Assembly: GCA_022266195.1 (NCBI GenBank)
Contig: WHVY01000001.1
Coordinates: forward strand, 17,794,001-17,858,000
Length of the DNA stretch: 64,000 nucleotides
Source of the DNA: Tetranychus cinnabarinus
Taxonomy: Eukaryota; Arthropoda; Arachnida; Trombidiformes; Tetranychidae
Reading direction: 5' to 3'
In this document: positions 1 through 10,164 of the stretch, piece by piece
Layout of the letters: the number at the start of each line of letters is the position of its first letter
Position numbering within the stretch: position 1 is the first letter of the stretch
Notes under the pieces: generated by a model
What the model was told of the DNA's origin: nothing
Databases searched by the model: none
What the model saw: the letters and a program-made list of their open reading frames with translations, nothing else
Program-made: the position numbers and the translations under genes

Positions 1-21
1 TTAATTTTTTTTCTATTGTAG

Positions 22-599
22 GTCGGATATCCTCAATAGGATGTACAAAGATAAATTATCCAATCTCGAAGAACAGCTGAGACAATTAGATGAAGGAATA
101 CATCCTGATTACGTTAGAAGAATTGAAACTTTTGAAAAAGAATGTCAGGATCGATTAATTTTAAATGAGGCATATTTGGCTTACGAGGTAATAATAATAA
201 TTCAATATTTTAATATTGTACCGATACAAAGTTTATAGTACTAATTTTGTTCTTATTTTTTTCTAGACTGAAAGGATAGAGAAGGAATTTATCAGTGAGC
301 AACAGGCAGCTCTAAGAGATTTTGAAGAACGTAAAATTGAACTTAAGAAAAGTTTAATTGCTGATTTGGAGGAGAAAAAGAAAATTGCCGAATCCGAAAG
401 ATGTTCTTTAGAATTGAATTTAGACTCGGTTGAAACGAAAACTTCAATTACACGAAAATTAAGAAGAAGGCAAAATGATCCTGTGCCAGTTCCTGAAAAA
501 CGAAAGCGTGGCTTACCGACTCAGCTAAATTATCTCTTGGATGAAAGAGATATTAATGATGATTTGAAAGCTTTGACCAAAGTAATATCAAATCGATAA
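22..599 (+). CDS. SDS3-like protein, copy A (5' partial)
   Basis: Two exons are visible, 22-187 and 267-599. The first is entered through an AG acceptor at 20-21 in phase 2, so at least one exon lies left of the window. The 166-nt first exon has exactly the length and phase of the matching exon in the full SDS3 gene (52704-52869) and in copies B and D. The visible part encodes about 165 residues: a coiled-coil (MYKDKLSNLEEQ) and the hallmark basic segment TRKLRRRQNDPVPVPEKRKR. It ends in LNYLLDERDINDDLKAL, which corresponds to the Sin3-interaction region of SDS3. A stop follows at 597-599, so the C-terminal domain of full-length SDS3 is absent. The reading frame is intact, so it may be a working short paralogue of the Sin3-HDAC subunit. 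Expression is unknown. Confidence 0.75.
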
Positions 600-714
600 T
601 TACTTAAAAAATGACATGAAGCATGTGGATACGGTTGTTAATAAAGAGCGATTGGTAACTTCTTTGATTCGATTAACTTTATTGGTTGCTATTTTGATGA
701 CTTGACTTGATGAA

Positions 715-841
715 GTCTCTTCAACCTTCTCAGTCAAGATACGATTCAAGTTGTTCTCAGGAACAGGAGTAAAATGAAAAGCTAGAATTGGATTCACCAT
801 TTAGCTAATTTTAATTGTTTCATTTTTCTCTAATTATCCAG
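715..841 (+). pseudogene. Relic of the Lys-rich secreted protein gene
   Basis: This stretch resembles 9097-9241, the end of exon 2 plus intron 2 of the Lys-rich secreted gene at 8550-9376. Shared blocks include CTTCAAC, GTCAAGAYACGATTCAAG, GCTAGAATT and a polypyrimidine tract ending in a CAG acceptor. The equivalent donor is damaged and no lysine-rich exon follows. I read it as a non-functional duplicated fragment lying between copies of unrelated genes. The homology is by eye and spans about 125 bp. Confidence 0.55.
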
Positions 842-1048
842 ATCTCCAAAGGAAGCCTTTATGATCAAATTCATGAAAGGAATTAAAAGCATCAACTTCA
901 TCATCTCACAACTCATCGAATAATCAATTGGGAATGGATTCGATTGTTAGATATAAATTAAATCAATTTATTGGCAAAATCTTATCCTAGCCTTTTTTGA
1001 GAGATAGTTCATGAATAAGACAAACATGTCAGTTTTTTCCACTGCTAT

Positions 1049-1750
1049 CTCGGTTACTAATTAATTTATGTCAAAATAAGTTGTGTTTATCATATTAATA
1101 ATATTATTTTTGCTTCTTTTATTATTGTTATTTTTCTAATTATTATCATAGTAATTATTATTAAGGGTTATTACAGGATTATTTTTATTTCTTTTACAAG
1201 ATGATATAGTTGGTGAGTACATTGATGGTTTATGATGGTATCGACGATGATAAACCATTTGCAAAGTTTGTCATCTTTTTCTCGTTTCTCATTATTTCTA
1301 ATGTGTTGACGATGATTGAAAATCGGAGATGTGTCAGTTACGTGGATGGATTTTATTTACCGTGTTTTTTCAAACCAATGAGCTCAAATATTTGGTATTT
1401 ACTTGATCTCAATCCTTTCATTGGTTCTTAACAATTGAATGAATACGTTATAATTCAATGTTGAATTCAAGTGTTGCAATAAAATGATTGGAGTGTCAAT
1501 TTATCCGTTCAATAATAAATTTGATGAATTCCATGAGACTAAACTTTCTCATCATGGTACCACCATTTTGTTTTCTTAGGATTTTTGCTGCAAGTTTTCA
1601 CATAAAGAGAGTTATCTGGAGGCCTTTTCTTTTCCGTGCAGCTTGAAAGCATTGAAACGATACTGATAGAAGAAATAAAAAAATAAAAATTATTAATTTC
1701 AATATTCATAAATATAATTTCAGATAAAAATTTCGCCAAAAACTCGAATT
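1049..1750 (-). pseudogene. Inverted partial copy of the UBE2W/MGRN1 3' junction
   Basis: Read on the minus strand, this repeats the UBE2W locus at about 40.20-41.10 kb: part of UBE2W intron 3, the whole last exon (minus strand about 1665 down to 1540, encoding SMLSSCTEKKRPPDNSLYVK and the WWYHDEKV end), the intergenic stretch, and the last few codons of MGRN1 (near 1049-1075). About 200 bp of the parent intergenic DNA is missing near 1110-1130. The copied exon is open and nearly unchanged, which suggests a recent event, but the upstream UBE2W exons are absent here. It is therefore a gene fragment rather than a gene. Confidence 0.75.
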
Positions 1751-2383
1751 GATATCAATTTTTCAACGAAAAGATTTCCATATCTAAATCAAAACTCGCA
1801 TCAAAATTGAGAGAAATAACTAATTGGTCAGTTTTGTTCAATAGCCGAAGAATGATAATGTAAAATCGATTCTGGAAATCGGGTGCAAATAAACGAATGG
1901 ATATAAAATTACAGAGATGATTAACGAAATTGGACTCTTCAGTAAACCTAACTGAATCTTTTTCAAATACTGATTTCATCGATTCTACTGGTCACAATAT
2001 CAATGAATATTGCTCGTCGTTTCTGCTCATTTTCATTGAGATCATGATTTAAATTAGATTAAATAATTGAAATGTGTATTAAATTTTCTTTAAAAACATA
2101 ATAATAAAATTTCAAACTTACCATGATGATTTTTAAGTCACGAAATTTAATTATCTTTCCTAAAGTTCCTGTTAGTGCAGTTGATTTGCTTTTCCTGCAT
2201 TTAAACTCAATCTGTTAGTATATTGAATCATTCCTGGAATCAGTAAACTTTTCATTTTCTCCTGTCCTTATTCCTTAATTGTACGTGAGCTGATGGAACG
2301 TCCTTAACTTAATTCCAGTTAAATCAAAAGCTCTAAATCAGTAAACTTTAGGATTCCAAATGACCAACTTACGGTCAAAATAA
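1751..2383. other. No gene recognised
   Basis: AT-rich DNA between the duplicated fragment and the CRAL-TRIO gene. A 74-codon open frame on the minus strand (1755-1979) has no recognisable family, and neither a start context nor splice context supports it. The stretch probably includes the 3' flank of the minus-strand gene that follows. Confidence 0.4.
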
Positions 2384-3214
2384 TTATGCCAATAAAGGCT
2401 TGTATTGGGAAAATACTTTCTCTGCAACCTTTTCGGTTAAACCAAGATTTTTAACACAATAATCCACAAATTTTGGGCAACCCGGTGGAACTTCAGTAGT
2501 TGATTTCAAACAATTGCCACCGAGAGCTTGAGGTAAAAAGTCTGAACCAATCGTCTCGTTTAACTGACTTCTTGGTGTAAAGCAAATTGTAAATTTACGA
2601 TCGGCAGGAATCCAGCCTTTGATGAAACTCCAAAAAGCTTTGAAAATCCAAGGGAAATCAGCACAAATCACATATTCAATGGAAGCAGGAAAGTAAGTTT
2701 TGAGAGAGAAAACAATTGTTTTTGCCAAATCTAAATCACAATTTTGTAATCCAGCACCATGAAAATCAATGATCAATCCCCAACCCTGGCCATGAGATTC
2801 TTTGTCTATCTTGTAAAAATTATAAATGATGAACAACTTGATCAAATCTGATACTTCTTTCAACCTTTTAACCAACTTTAATCTGATGTAAACAGTTGGA
2901 ATACCATTTTTATCCTTCACATAATTGAAAAGTCCACCGATTCTATAGATTTCCTCGGGAAAATGATTATCGCTAATTGATTGTAACCCAATCTCCTTAC
3001 GCCATTTCAGACATTTGATGAGCATCTGAAGCGCTTCAGCTTCATTTCCTCCTGTATGGATAATAAATCGTTTGATCCACCAATTATCAACAATCATTTC
3101 ATCAATATCAGTTTGATCATATAAAGATTTATCATCACTCTCATAGTGATCAATGCACAGTCGACGGACACTGTCAATCATTTCCAATGGCCATATGTAA
3201 TCACATTCAGGCAT
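2384..3214 (-). CDS. CRAL-TRIO (Sec14-like) lipid-binding protein, MOSPD2-related, copy 1
   Basis: Single-exon gene of 276 residues, starting at the first ATG of the frame (3214). It has an N-terminal CRAL-TRIO-N-type helix region (about residues 5-75, with DNWWIKRFIIH and LKWRKEIG) and the CRAL-TRIO lipid-binding fold (about 85-235). Visible markers are GWGLIIDFHGAG, YFPASIEYVICADFPW and FLPQALGGNC, where the C-terminal LGG matches the family. The best resemblance I recall is the lipid-binding half of MOSPD2. The MSP domain and membrane anchor of MOSPD2 are absent, so this would be a soluble cytosolic form. A close paralogue lies at 19283-20110 on the same strand. No introns are seen in either. 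The ligand cannot be inferred. Confidence 0.85.
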   Translation of the reverse strand: MPECDYIWPLEMIDSVRRLCIDHYESDDKSLYDQTDIDEMIVDNWWIKRFIIHTGGNEAEALQMLIKCLKWRKEIGLQSISDNHFPEEIYRIGGLFNYVKDKNGIPTVYIRLKLVKRLKEVSDLIKLFIIYNFYKIDKESHGQGWGLIIDFHGAGLQNCDLDLAKTIVFSLKTYFPASIEYVICADFPWIFKAFWSFIKGWIPADRKFTICFTPRSQLNETIGSDFLPQALGGNCLKSTTEVPPGCPKFVDYCVKNLGLTEKVAEKVFSQYKPLLA

Positions 3215-3959
3215 CTTGAGTTATGATGGTCAAGCAAACTCCTTAAAATAGGGAAGAAGATATTTCTCACAATTAACAGGCAAAAGATACAACTCAAGAT
3301 AAAATTGATGCAAGGAATGATACCGTTTAGCTGGTTCTTAAATAACTGTTTACAATGAAATATTTAACAAACGGCCGATGTTTCTTGTATAAGTTTTGAT
3401 TCAGGTCTAACAATGAAAATTGTAACACTTTATGATGAAACTTGAATTGAAATAACTGAGTGAATAGTGAATTTTTGCAATCATCCTTTTCTTCCGTCCA
3501 GCCTCACTATCCTCTCGAGCCTTCAGGATAAAGGTTAACAGCTCAGCAGCAAATAATGAGTGATGTTGGTTGGTTGGTCCTCATTTCACTTTCCATTAAG
3601 CTTAATATTAACAATTAAGGTGACCAAAAAAACTGACTCAAAAATTTAAACAAGTAGAACCGGAAAATAAAATAAAATGTATCTTCCTGGAAAACATCTG
3701 CTTTGTAAGTTTCATTCAAGATTCGATGGGTCAGCGTAATTGAACAAGTCAAAAACGTCAACAAAGATCGTCATCATTGATTAATGTAAATGCAATGAAA
3801 TAGCCAAATGCAAAGGTCAACTGAAACATTTCCGGAAATGTAAATTGTTTCACAAAAAAGTAACCTTAAACCGATAAGCTAAATTTAAAGAAAAGCCAAT
3901 TATTGATTATTAGTTAATAAGAGATACAATGTACGATATTACTATGAAACTTAAAGGTT
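3215..3959. other. No gene recognised; 5' flank of the CRAL-TRIO gene
   Basis: Non-coding AT-rich sequence upstream of the minus-strand CRAL-TRIO gene. It should contain that gene's promoter, but I see no convincing TATA box. The right edge runs into the long inverted-repeat element. Confidence 0.4.
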
Positions 3960-5310
3960 TTTACTAAAAAGACACAAACAACACTTTTTTCACATTTATG
4001 CACAAATTGACAAAAATACTGTGAAACAAATGGGCAAAAACGGGTAAAAATTAATTTCTTGCAAATTATGTCTCTGTAAGGTTGTAGAGACATAAAAACT
4101 GAGTCCATTGGTATAGTTAAAAAGTTTCTATGACCGATAGTTTACGAGAAAATCGAGTTGAGAGCTGAAACTTCGATCACTTTTTGTACAGTAATGGAAG
4201 CAGATCTTTTCATGAAACTTCATTTCGCTGATGTTAATTTTAATTATCAACCAGAAAATGAACTTATTTTGAGAAATAAAATTTCTTGTTCGAAATAAAA
4301 TCGATAAGTTCGATTTTCATTTAAACCGACTTATTTCTGTGACCGTAATATTTAGAGACCTTAAACTTATTTTCCAACCATAAAAATTGATACTTCACAC
4401 CATGAACCCAATACTTTTTTCGATTTAGCGATAGTTCGTTTGATTTTGGCCATTAACCCAAAAACTTTGAGGTTAAATATCTCGAGTATGGTAGCGCCCA
4501 CAATAACAATTCTTTGACCAAACATTAGATTTTGTTATGGGCTATAATATTATGTGACTAGAAATCGAAGAAATTTGAACTAATTGATTTAATAATGAAT
4601 ATTCTTTTGACACGTGATAAGTAGCCAGTTATCTTTGTTAATCTGGTATCAAATCCGGTTACCTGACTAATAAATGTTATAACTTTTTTTGTAAGTTCTT
4701 CAATCATCTGAAATTAAAACGCATCATAGCCCAAAACAAAATCTAATGTTTGGCCAAAGAATTGTTATTGTGGGCGCTACCATACTCGAGATATTTAACC
4801 TCAAAGTTTTTGGGTTAATGGCCAAAATCAAGAGAACTATCGCTAAATCGAAAAAAGTATCGGGTCCATGGTGTGTGCCATCAATTTTTGTGGACTGAAA
4901 ATGAGTTTCAGTTCTCTAAATTTTACGATCACAGAAATAAGTCGGTTTAAATGAAAATCGAACTTATCGACTTTATTTCGAACAGAAAATTTTATTTCTC
5001 AAAATAAGTTCATTTTCTGGTTGATAATTAAAATTAACATCAGCGAAATGAAGGTTCATGAAAAATCTGTATCCATTTTCGTACAAAAGGCGATCGAAGT
5101 TTCAGCTTTCAACTCGATTTTCTCGTAAACTATCGGTCATAGAAACTTTTTAATAGTACCAATAGCTTCAGTTGCAATGTCGTTACAAACCTACAGAGTC
5201 AAAATTCGCAAAGAGTTAGCTTTTACCCGTTTCTGGTCATTTGTTTCACAGTATTTGTGTCAATTTGTGCATAAATGTGTAAAAAGTGTTTTTTGTTGTC
5301 TTTCTGTTAA
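3960..5310. repeat. Long inverted-repeat (foldback) element, copy 1
   Basis: Two arms of about 600 bp face each other around an asymmetric centre at about 4570-4725. Left-arm blocks such as GACCGATAGTTTACGAGAAA (4132 on) and TGGTAGCGCCCACAATAACA (4489 on) recur as reverse complements in the right arm (for example CTCGTAAACTATCGGTCATA near 5121, and TGTGGGCGCTACCA near 4769). Arms differ by scattered substitutions, so this is an ageing palindrome and not an assembly artefact of identical sequence. Short open frames in the arms (3914-4108 minus, 5177-5422 plus) are mirror images of each other and are not credible genes. The same arms and centre recur in reverse orientation at 61890-63195. Confidence 0.85.
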
Positions 5311-6155
5311 CAATTGTATGTTTTTAATCAAAGAGTATTACAGATCGTATTGTTCAAGTACTGAATGCCGGACAGAGATGGAAATTCTTGAATTCAATCG
5401 TAAAGAGAAACTCTTAGTCTGAATAACCGAATGTTTAATAAATTATTTGCTTTAACTTTTCGACTTAAACTCCATCAACAAGTTGTAAGATTTGCCTGGA
5501 CTTTTCAATCAATTATAGCGTATTTCTTCGTCAAATGTAGCTCATTTAGTCATCAGAGCTCTAATATTTTTCTAATATATTATTTAAGTTCATTTTCTGG
5601 TTGATAATTAAAATTGACATCAGCGAAATGAAGTTTCATGAAAAGATCTGCTTCCATTACTGTACAAAAAGTGATCGAAGTTTCAACTTAAAACTCGATT
5701 TTTTCGTAAACTATCGGTCATAGAAACTTTTTAACTATACCAATGGACTCAGTTTTTATGTCCGTACAAACCTAGAGAATCAAAATTTGCAAAGAATCCA
5801 TTTTTACCCGTTGCTTGTCATTCGTTTTTTAGTATTTGTGTCAATCTGTGCATAAATGTTACATTAGTGTTAATTGTGTCTTTTTATTAAAAACTGTATG
5901 TTTTTAATCAAAGAGTATTACAGATCGTGTTGTTTAAGTACTAAATGCCGGACAGAGATGAAAAGTCTTGAAATCAAAACGTAAAGAGAAACTCTTAGCC
6001 TGAATAAACGAATGTTTAATAAATTATTTGCTATAACTTTTCAACTTAAACTCCATCAACTAAGATTCAATTGTAAGATTTGCCTGGACTTTTCAATCAA
6101 TTAAACCGTCTATCTTGCGGCAAATGTAGCTCATTTAATCGTCAGAGCTCTAAAT
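5007..6155 (+). repeat. Tandem direct duplication of the right arm plus flank
   Basis: Bases of about 5007-5562 are repeated head to tail at about 5586-6155, with a period near 580 bp. Both units start at AAGTTCATTTTCTGGTTGAT. Both include the arm sequence, the block GTATTACAGATCGT, the block ATGCCGGACAGAGATG, and end near CATCAGAGCTCTAA / CGTCAGAGCTCTAA. The first unit overlaps the right arm of the inverted-repeat element, so one palindrome arm has been duplicated together with about 250 bp of neighbouring DNA. No gene is seen in it. Confidence 0.8.
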
Positions 6156-6713
6156 CAAATTATGGTTTAGTTTCCCAGAAAATTTTCATGGTTCACACCA
6201 GTAATCAAAATATCTCTGTATCAATATTAATTGTTTACATTTACCATTCATTTTCTTAGTTTGCTTGTAACAAGATCAACAACACTATGTATATTTAATT
6301 GTATTTGTTTGTACATTTATATCCATGTTCAAAATGATTTAAACAGAAACCTTGATCTATGAATTATATCACAGTTACATTTTACAAACCAAATTAACTC
6401 ACCAATTGTGTAATTACGCTACTTCAGCAATATGAAAGTTTTTCATTTCAACCATCGCCGTCTATTGTTTCAATTTTTTATATTGTTTTATAATATTTAA
6501 GTCTATTGTTTTTAAGATTATTTCAAATTTAATGGCTCGATATTTCAGAGTCAGCTTTTCAACAATTGAAACAGTTTCAATTGACAAGTGTATATTGCCT
6601 TGATTCAGTGCCACAGTAAACCACTGAAGCAAAAAATCAACAGAATCAGCCTATTTCGCCCTTTCATGACTTATCAAAATAACCAATGTAATGATTTGAT
6701 AGGCGAGAAAAGG
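6156..6713. other. No gene recognised; promoter-proximal DNA
   Basis: AT-rich non-coding sequence between the tandem repeat and the TATA box of the small Gly/Tyr-rich gene. Confidence 0.4.
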
Positions 6714-6720
6714 TATAAAT
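6714..6720 (+). promoter_or_regulatory. TATA box of the Gly/Tyr-rich secreted protein gene
   Basis: TATAAAT lies 59 bp before the ATG at 6779. That leaves room for a start site near 6745-6750 and a short leader. Similar boxes sit about 60-110 bp before the ATG of the PLA2 and carboxypeptidase genes in this window. Confidence 0.55.
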
Positions 6721-6778
6721 AAGGTATTCTTGAGGCTTCATTACTCACGAGTTGTCGAGTTGTTTAGATCTGTTCATC

Positions 6779-7359
6779 ATGGCCCTCATACAATCTCAGA
6801 TAGTTTATCTAACTGTTGCTTTTTGTGTTCTCAGTTCTTTCATCGTTAACAGTGAGCCCATCAGAACGACCAAACCTGATGTAAATCCACCTGAAACTGG
6901 ACAAGAGGAAATCGCTGTTCCAACTACTGAATCCACGCTTAAAGATAATAAACTAAAGTCGCGACATCATCATTACTATGACAGTAAGTTTATTTATTCA
7001 GCATTTTAAGATCATTTGGGACAAAGCTAACCATTTCAATTCATTATTAATTTTCAGTGGGTTATGGACACCATTATGGTTATGGCTATGGTTATCCAAT
7101 GATGGGTGGTTATGATTACCTTGCTCCATGTAAGTAACGAGTCAAAACATTAATAATATCAGTTTCAACTGTAAAGAACCTAAAACTTGGAGTGTTTCAA
7201 ACAATATTTTGAAGCATCTGATTAGTATTACAAAAAAACAGAAGAGCAGTGAAAAACTCAAGAAAAATCAGTTGAAAGTGTTTTAAATTGTCATTTGTTT
7301 ATCACTCGATCGTAATTATTTGTATCTCAATTTTTCTAGTGATGCTTTTCGGACGTTAA
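6779..7359 (+). CDS. Small secreted Gly/Tyr/His-rich protein
   Basis: Three exons, 6779-6983, 7058-7129 and 7340-7359, all with canonical GT..AG junctions and matching phases (1 and 1). They give 98 residues. Residues 1-27 are a signal peptide (MALIQSQIVYLTVAFCVLSS). A Thr/Pro/Glu-rich linker follows, then a short basic-His stretch (KSRHHHYYD) and a Gly-Tyr run (MGYGHHYGYGYGYP). The last exon carries only six codons and the stop. The GY-rich tail recalls short arthropod cuticle, silk-accessory or antimicrobial glycine-rich peptides, but no family can be named. A TATA box lies 59 bp upstream. Confidence 0.75.
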
Positions 7360-8549
7360 CAGCTTTCCAGAATCGTGCCCATTATTCAAGGGATTCAAGC
7401 TGAAAATTGATCGACTTAACTAATCACAATACTTTTCATCATCATTCCAACGCTACAATTGTAATTTTCTGTATCCATATCTATATTTAAATTAAAATGC
7501 AATATTTGGTGAATGCGAAAATCTTTCTCAGTTTTATCTTTATTATAGCAATCATCGTGTTAGCGAATGGAGTCAAATAATACATTACCATTTTCATAGA
7601 AAAAGTTTCATTCACAAAAAGTGCTCGTTCTAAACATTCAGGGAATAATATTTCTGTGATTTCTTTAGGAAGAGGTAAAATCCACTGTGATTATATAATA
7701 AACAGAAGTAATTGTTAAGTTGAATGTCTCATAACGATTCCTACTTACTCAATTTCAATTGGCTTTATTTGCTCAACAAACAGAAGATTTTCTGAGCGTT
7801 TTTGAAATTTACACTGACTCAACTCGGAACTAGAATATCAAGTGAAATAAGGAAATGCTTAGACATTCAAGTTAATAAATCATATCACTTCAGGCTTTAT
7901 ATTAACCATATTTATCACAGATCTAAATACTAATCAAGGAAGGTGGTTATATTACTTCCCAATTGGACCTTAACAATAATAAAACTCAACTCTTGGATGA
8001 CAAAAATTCATGCATTTATTGTACAATTGTGTCAATGTTGATATAATGAGATCATTTAAAAGTTTATTAACACAAGCAGAGCTTAACAATTTAAGAAGCT
8101 CAGAAATGCCAAAATATTATTCAAATGCTTATTTACTGTAAGCATCATGAACAGATTGTGGTCAATGAATGATTGGAACTCAAATCAATCGACAAAAACG
8201 ATGACGCAGATGATAATATGGGTAAACATTGGATGCACAGTAAATATTCACAATTGGTAAATAAAATTGATTGATTGAAGCTATTAATTAAAGGCAAATG
8301 ATTTTGGAACAATATAAAATTAAATGCTCCAAAATGATAAATAAGCATCTAGAAGGTTTATTAATCAATGGCACCATTAATCATTACCAGATTTTTAGGT
8401 ATTTCATTGGTATATTTTAATGTTGTAGATTAAAACTAGTTCATTCATTTGTAATCAAGGCTTCATGTTAAATCTGTTAAAATGCCGATGAGTATTTTAT
8501 CGTAAAGCTAGAATAAGAAAGCTGTCCTTTGAAAGAGCCAAGTCACAAA
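7360..8549. other. No gene recognised
   Basis: About 1.2 kb of non-coding AT-rich sequence. It holds the 3' flank of the Gly/Tyr-rich gene (an ATTAAA-like polyadenylation signal near 7490) and the 5' flank of the Lys-rich gene. The open frame at 8145-8348 (minus) has no supporting features. Confidence 0.4.
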
Positions 8550-9376
8550 ATGAGATTTTGGTTAATCTTATTTGGTGTTGGTTTCTTTTTTGATTTGATT
8601 GTTGGACACACAACTGATGGGGCCAAACAGAATGAAGCTTTAGTTGCCTCTTCCTCATCATCGTCCTCTTCATCAGTGTCTTCATCATCGTCTTCATCGA
8701 CCAAATCAGCCTCAATCAATTCAAAAAACCAATGGAATGTGAAACCTCCGAAAAGTGAATTATCATTCGTCCCCAACTATGTTCAAGTAAGTGTCTAATT
8801 CATAGGTGCCAGGTTTGTAACTTATTTAACGCTGGTTGTCCTTTTTATCACCTTTGATTAGCGGAATCGAGTCCAAGATTTAAACAAGTCGCCCGAATCC
8901 AAACCAGCTGTTGGAAGTACCCTTGATGTGACTACCTCAAGTCCAAATGAAAGTCAGATTGAGTCTCCTTTGGCTAGCTTTAATCAAACCATCAATCCAT
9001 CTTCAAATTCAACTGCAGGGTCAAAAGAAACTGGATTTGAAGTGAAAAGTTTAGATGAGATTCTAGATTTAGCTGGTTTATCAAGACTCGATGTTGTCCC
9101 TTCAACTGATCCAGGAACCTTTTTAGTCAAGACACGATTCAAGTCCACAGGATCGTGTACAAAAGTAAGATGACAAGGCTAGAATTTGATTTATCCTTTA
9201 ACTAATTCTAATTATTTCATTGTTTCTCTGATTGTCCACAGACGTCCACAAAGAAATCTAAAAAGAAGTCAAAGAAAAAGTCATCAAAAAAGTCAAGTAA
9301 AAAGTCAAAGAAAAAGTCCAAGAAGAAGAAGAAAAAGAAGAAGAAGAAGAAGTCTTGCTGTTGTTGTTGCTGCTGA
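8550..9376 (+). CDS. Secreted protein with poly-Ser segment and Lys-run plus six-Cys C terminus
   Basis: Three exons, 8550-8786, 8862-9164 and 9242-9376, all joined in phase 0, give 224 residues. Residues 1-20 form a signal peptide (MRFWLILFGVGFFFDLIVGH). A serine run follows (about residues 34-52), then a Ser/Asn/Pro-rich middle with N-glycosylation sequons (NQT, NST) and a compact segment around EILDLAGLSRLD. The last exon encodes 44 residues made almost only of Lys and Ser (KKSKKKSKKKSS repeats, then ten Lys) and ends in Ser followed by six consecutive Cys before the stop. I know no family with this end. A highly basic, Cys-ended secreted protein could bind anionic polymers or cross-link, but that is inference. 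A fragment of the gene is copied at 715-841. Confidence 0.75.
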
Positions 9377-9589
9377 AAATTGATTTACAAAGATTTAAAC
9401 TCTTTACTGAATCAATTGCTCTTGAAACAGATATTCATTAATTGTTTCATTTCATATTTAAAATTAAAGTCAAATTGAAACCAATAAAACTCATTACCAA
9501 AGGGTACAAAATTACTCACTTTAGACTATCAGTTAATTCAGATTTGCGAACCTTTCCTCCAATTGCATTTTAAGCTTCAGCTATTCCAT

Positions 9590-9730
9590 GTCATTTGGCT
9601 GTTGCTGCTAAAAATTACATTTTAGTTCACGAAGTTAAATTCATTTTTGAGTCGATTTCTCTTGAATTTTTCAACCATTTCGCTTTATATATCCAGTAAA
9701 ATCAGATTGAAATCAATATAAATCATCAAC
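9590..9730 (+). repeat. Partial tandem copy of the Lys-rich gene 3' end
   Basis: Sequence after 9590 echoes 9360-9500: GCTGTTGCTGCTAAAAATTA against GTTGTTGCTGCTGAAAATTG, then similar spacing of CTCTTGAA, CATTTCGCTTTATAT / CATTTCATATTTAAA and ATTGAAACCAATA / ATTGAAATCAATA. It is a diverged copy of the Cys-codon end and 3' UTR, with no coding capacity. The rest of 9377-10164 shows no gene. The open frame 9733-10017 lacks support. Confidence 0.5.
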
Positions 9731-10164
9731 AATTGTTCAAGTTACTTCATCGTGGACTAACTCATTCAACGAAGCCAAACATCATTAAAAACTCTTATTT
9801 AATGGTTTTAATCAGTAGAGTTACCATTGATAGCCAAAAGCAAGGATTAGTTGAAGCTCAAGTTGAATACAAATTATCGAAAATTTCACAAAAGGTCAAT
9901 TTTTCAAGATTAACTCGCAAAAACAAATTATCAGCAACAAGATTTCAAGATTTTCAGGTTCGCAGTCTCAGACTGTTGGTCTCCTTGAGCCTTTGGTTAA
10001 GATCAGTCTGGATCTGATATTTGATCTGATATTTTTTATCGGATATTGTCATACGGTTTCTGTAACAAGTTTACTTATAATAATAAATAGGTAAAAAAGT
10101 AGCAAAACAAGACATGAGAACGAAAAAAATTTAGCTTTCTTTATTGAGTGTTTTTTTAATTATC

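Noticed and set aside
1755..1979. 74-codon minus-strand frame in the spacer after the UBE2W/MGRN1 scrap
   Set aside because: No family resemblance, signal peptide, splice context or repeat match. Frames of this length are expected by chance.
5177..5422. 81-codon plus-strand frame in the inverted-repeat arm
   Set aside because: The mirror-image frame occurs in the opposite arm (3914-4108 minus), and equivalent frames are broken in the copy at 61.9-63.2 kb. It follows the repeat and is not a gene.
8497..8776. Minus-strand acidic frames opposite the poly-Ser exon
   Set aside because: They are the antisense of TCA/TCT serine codons in the Lys-rich secreted gene.
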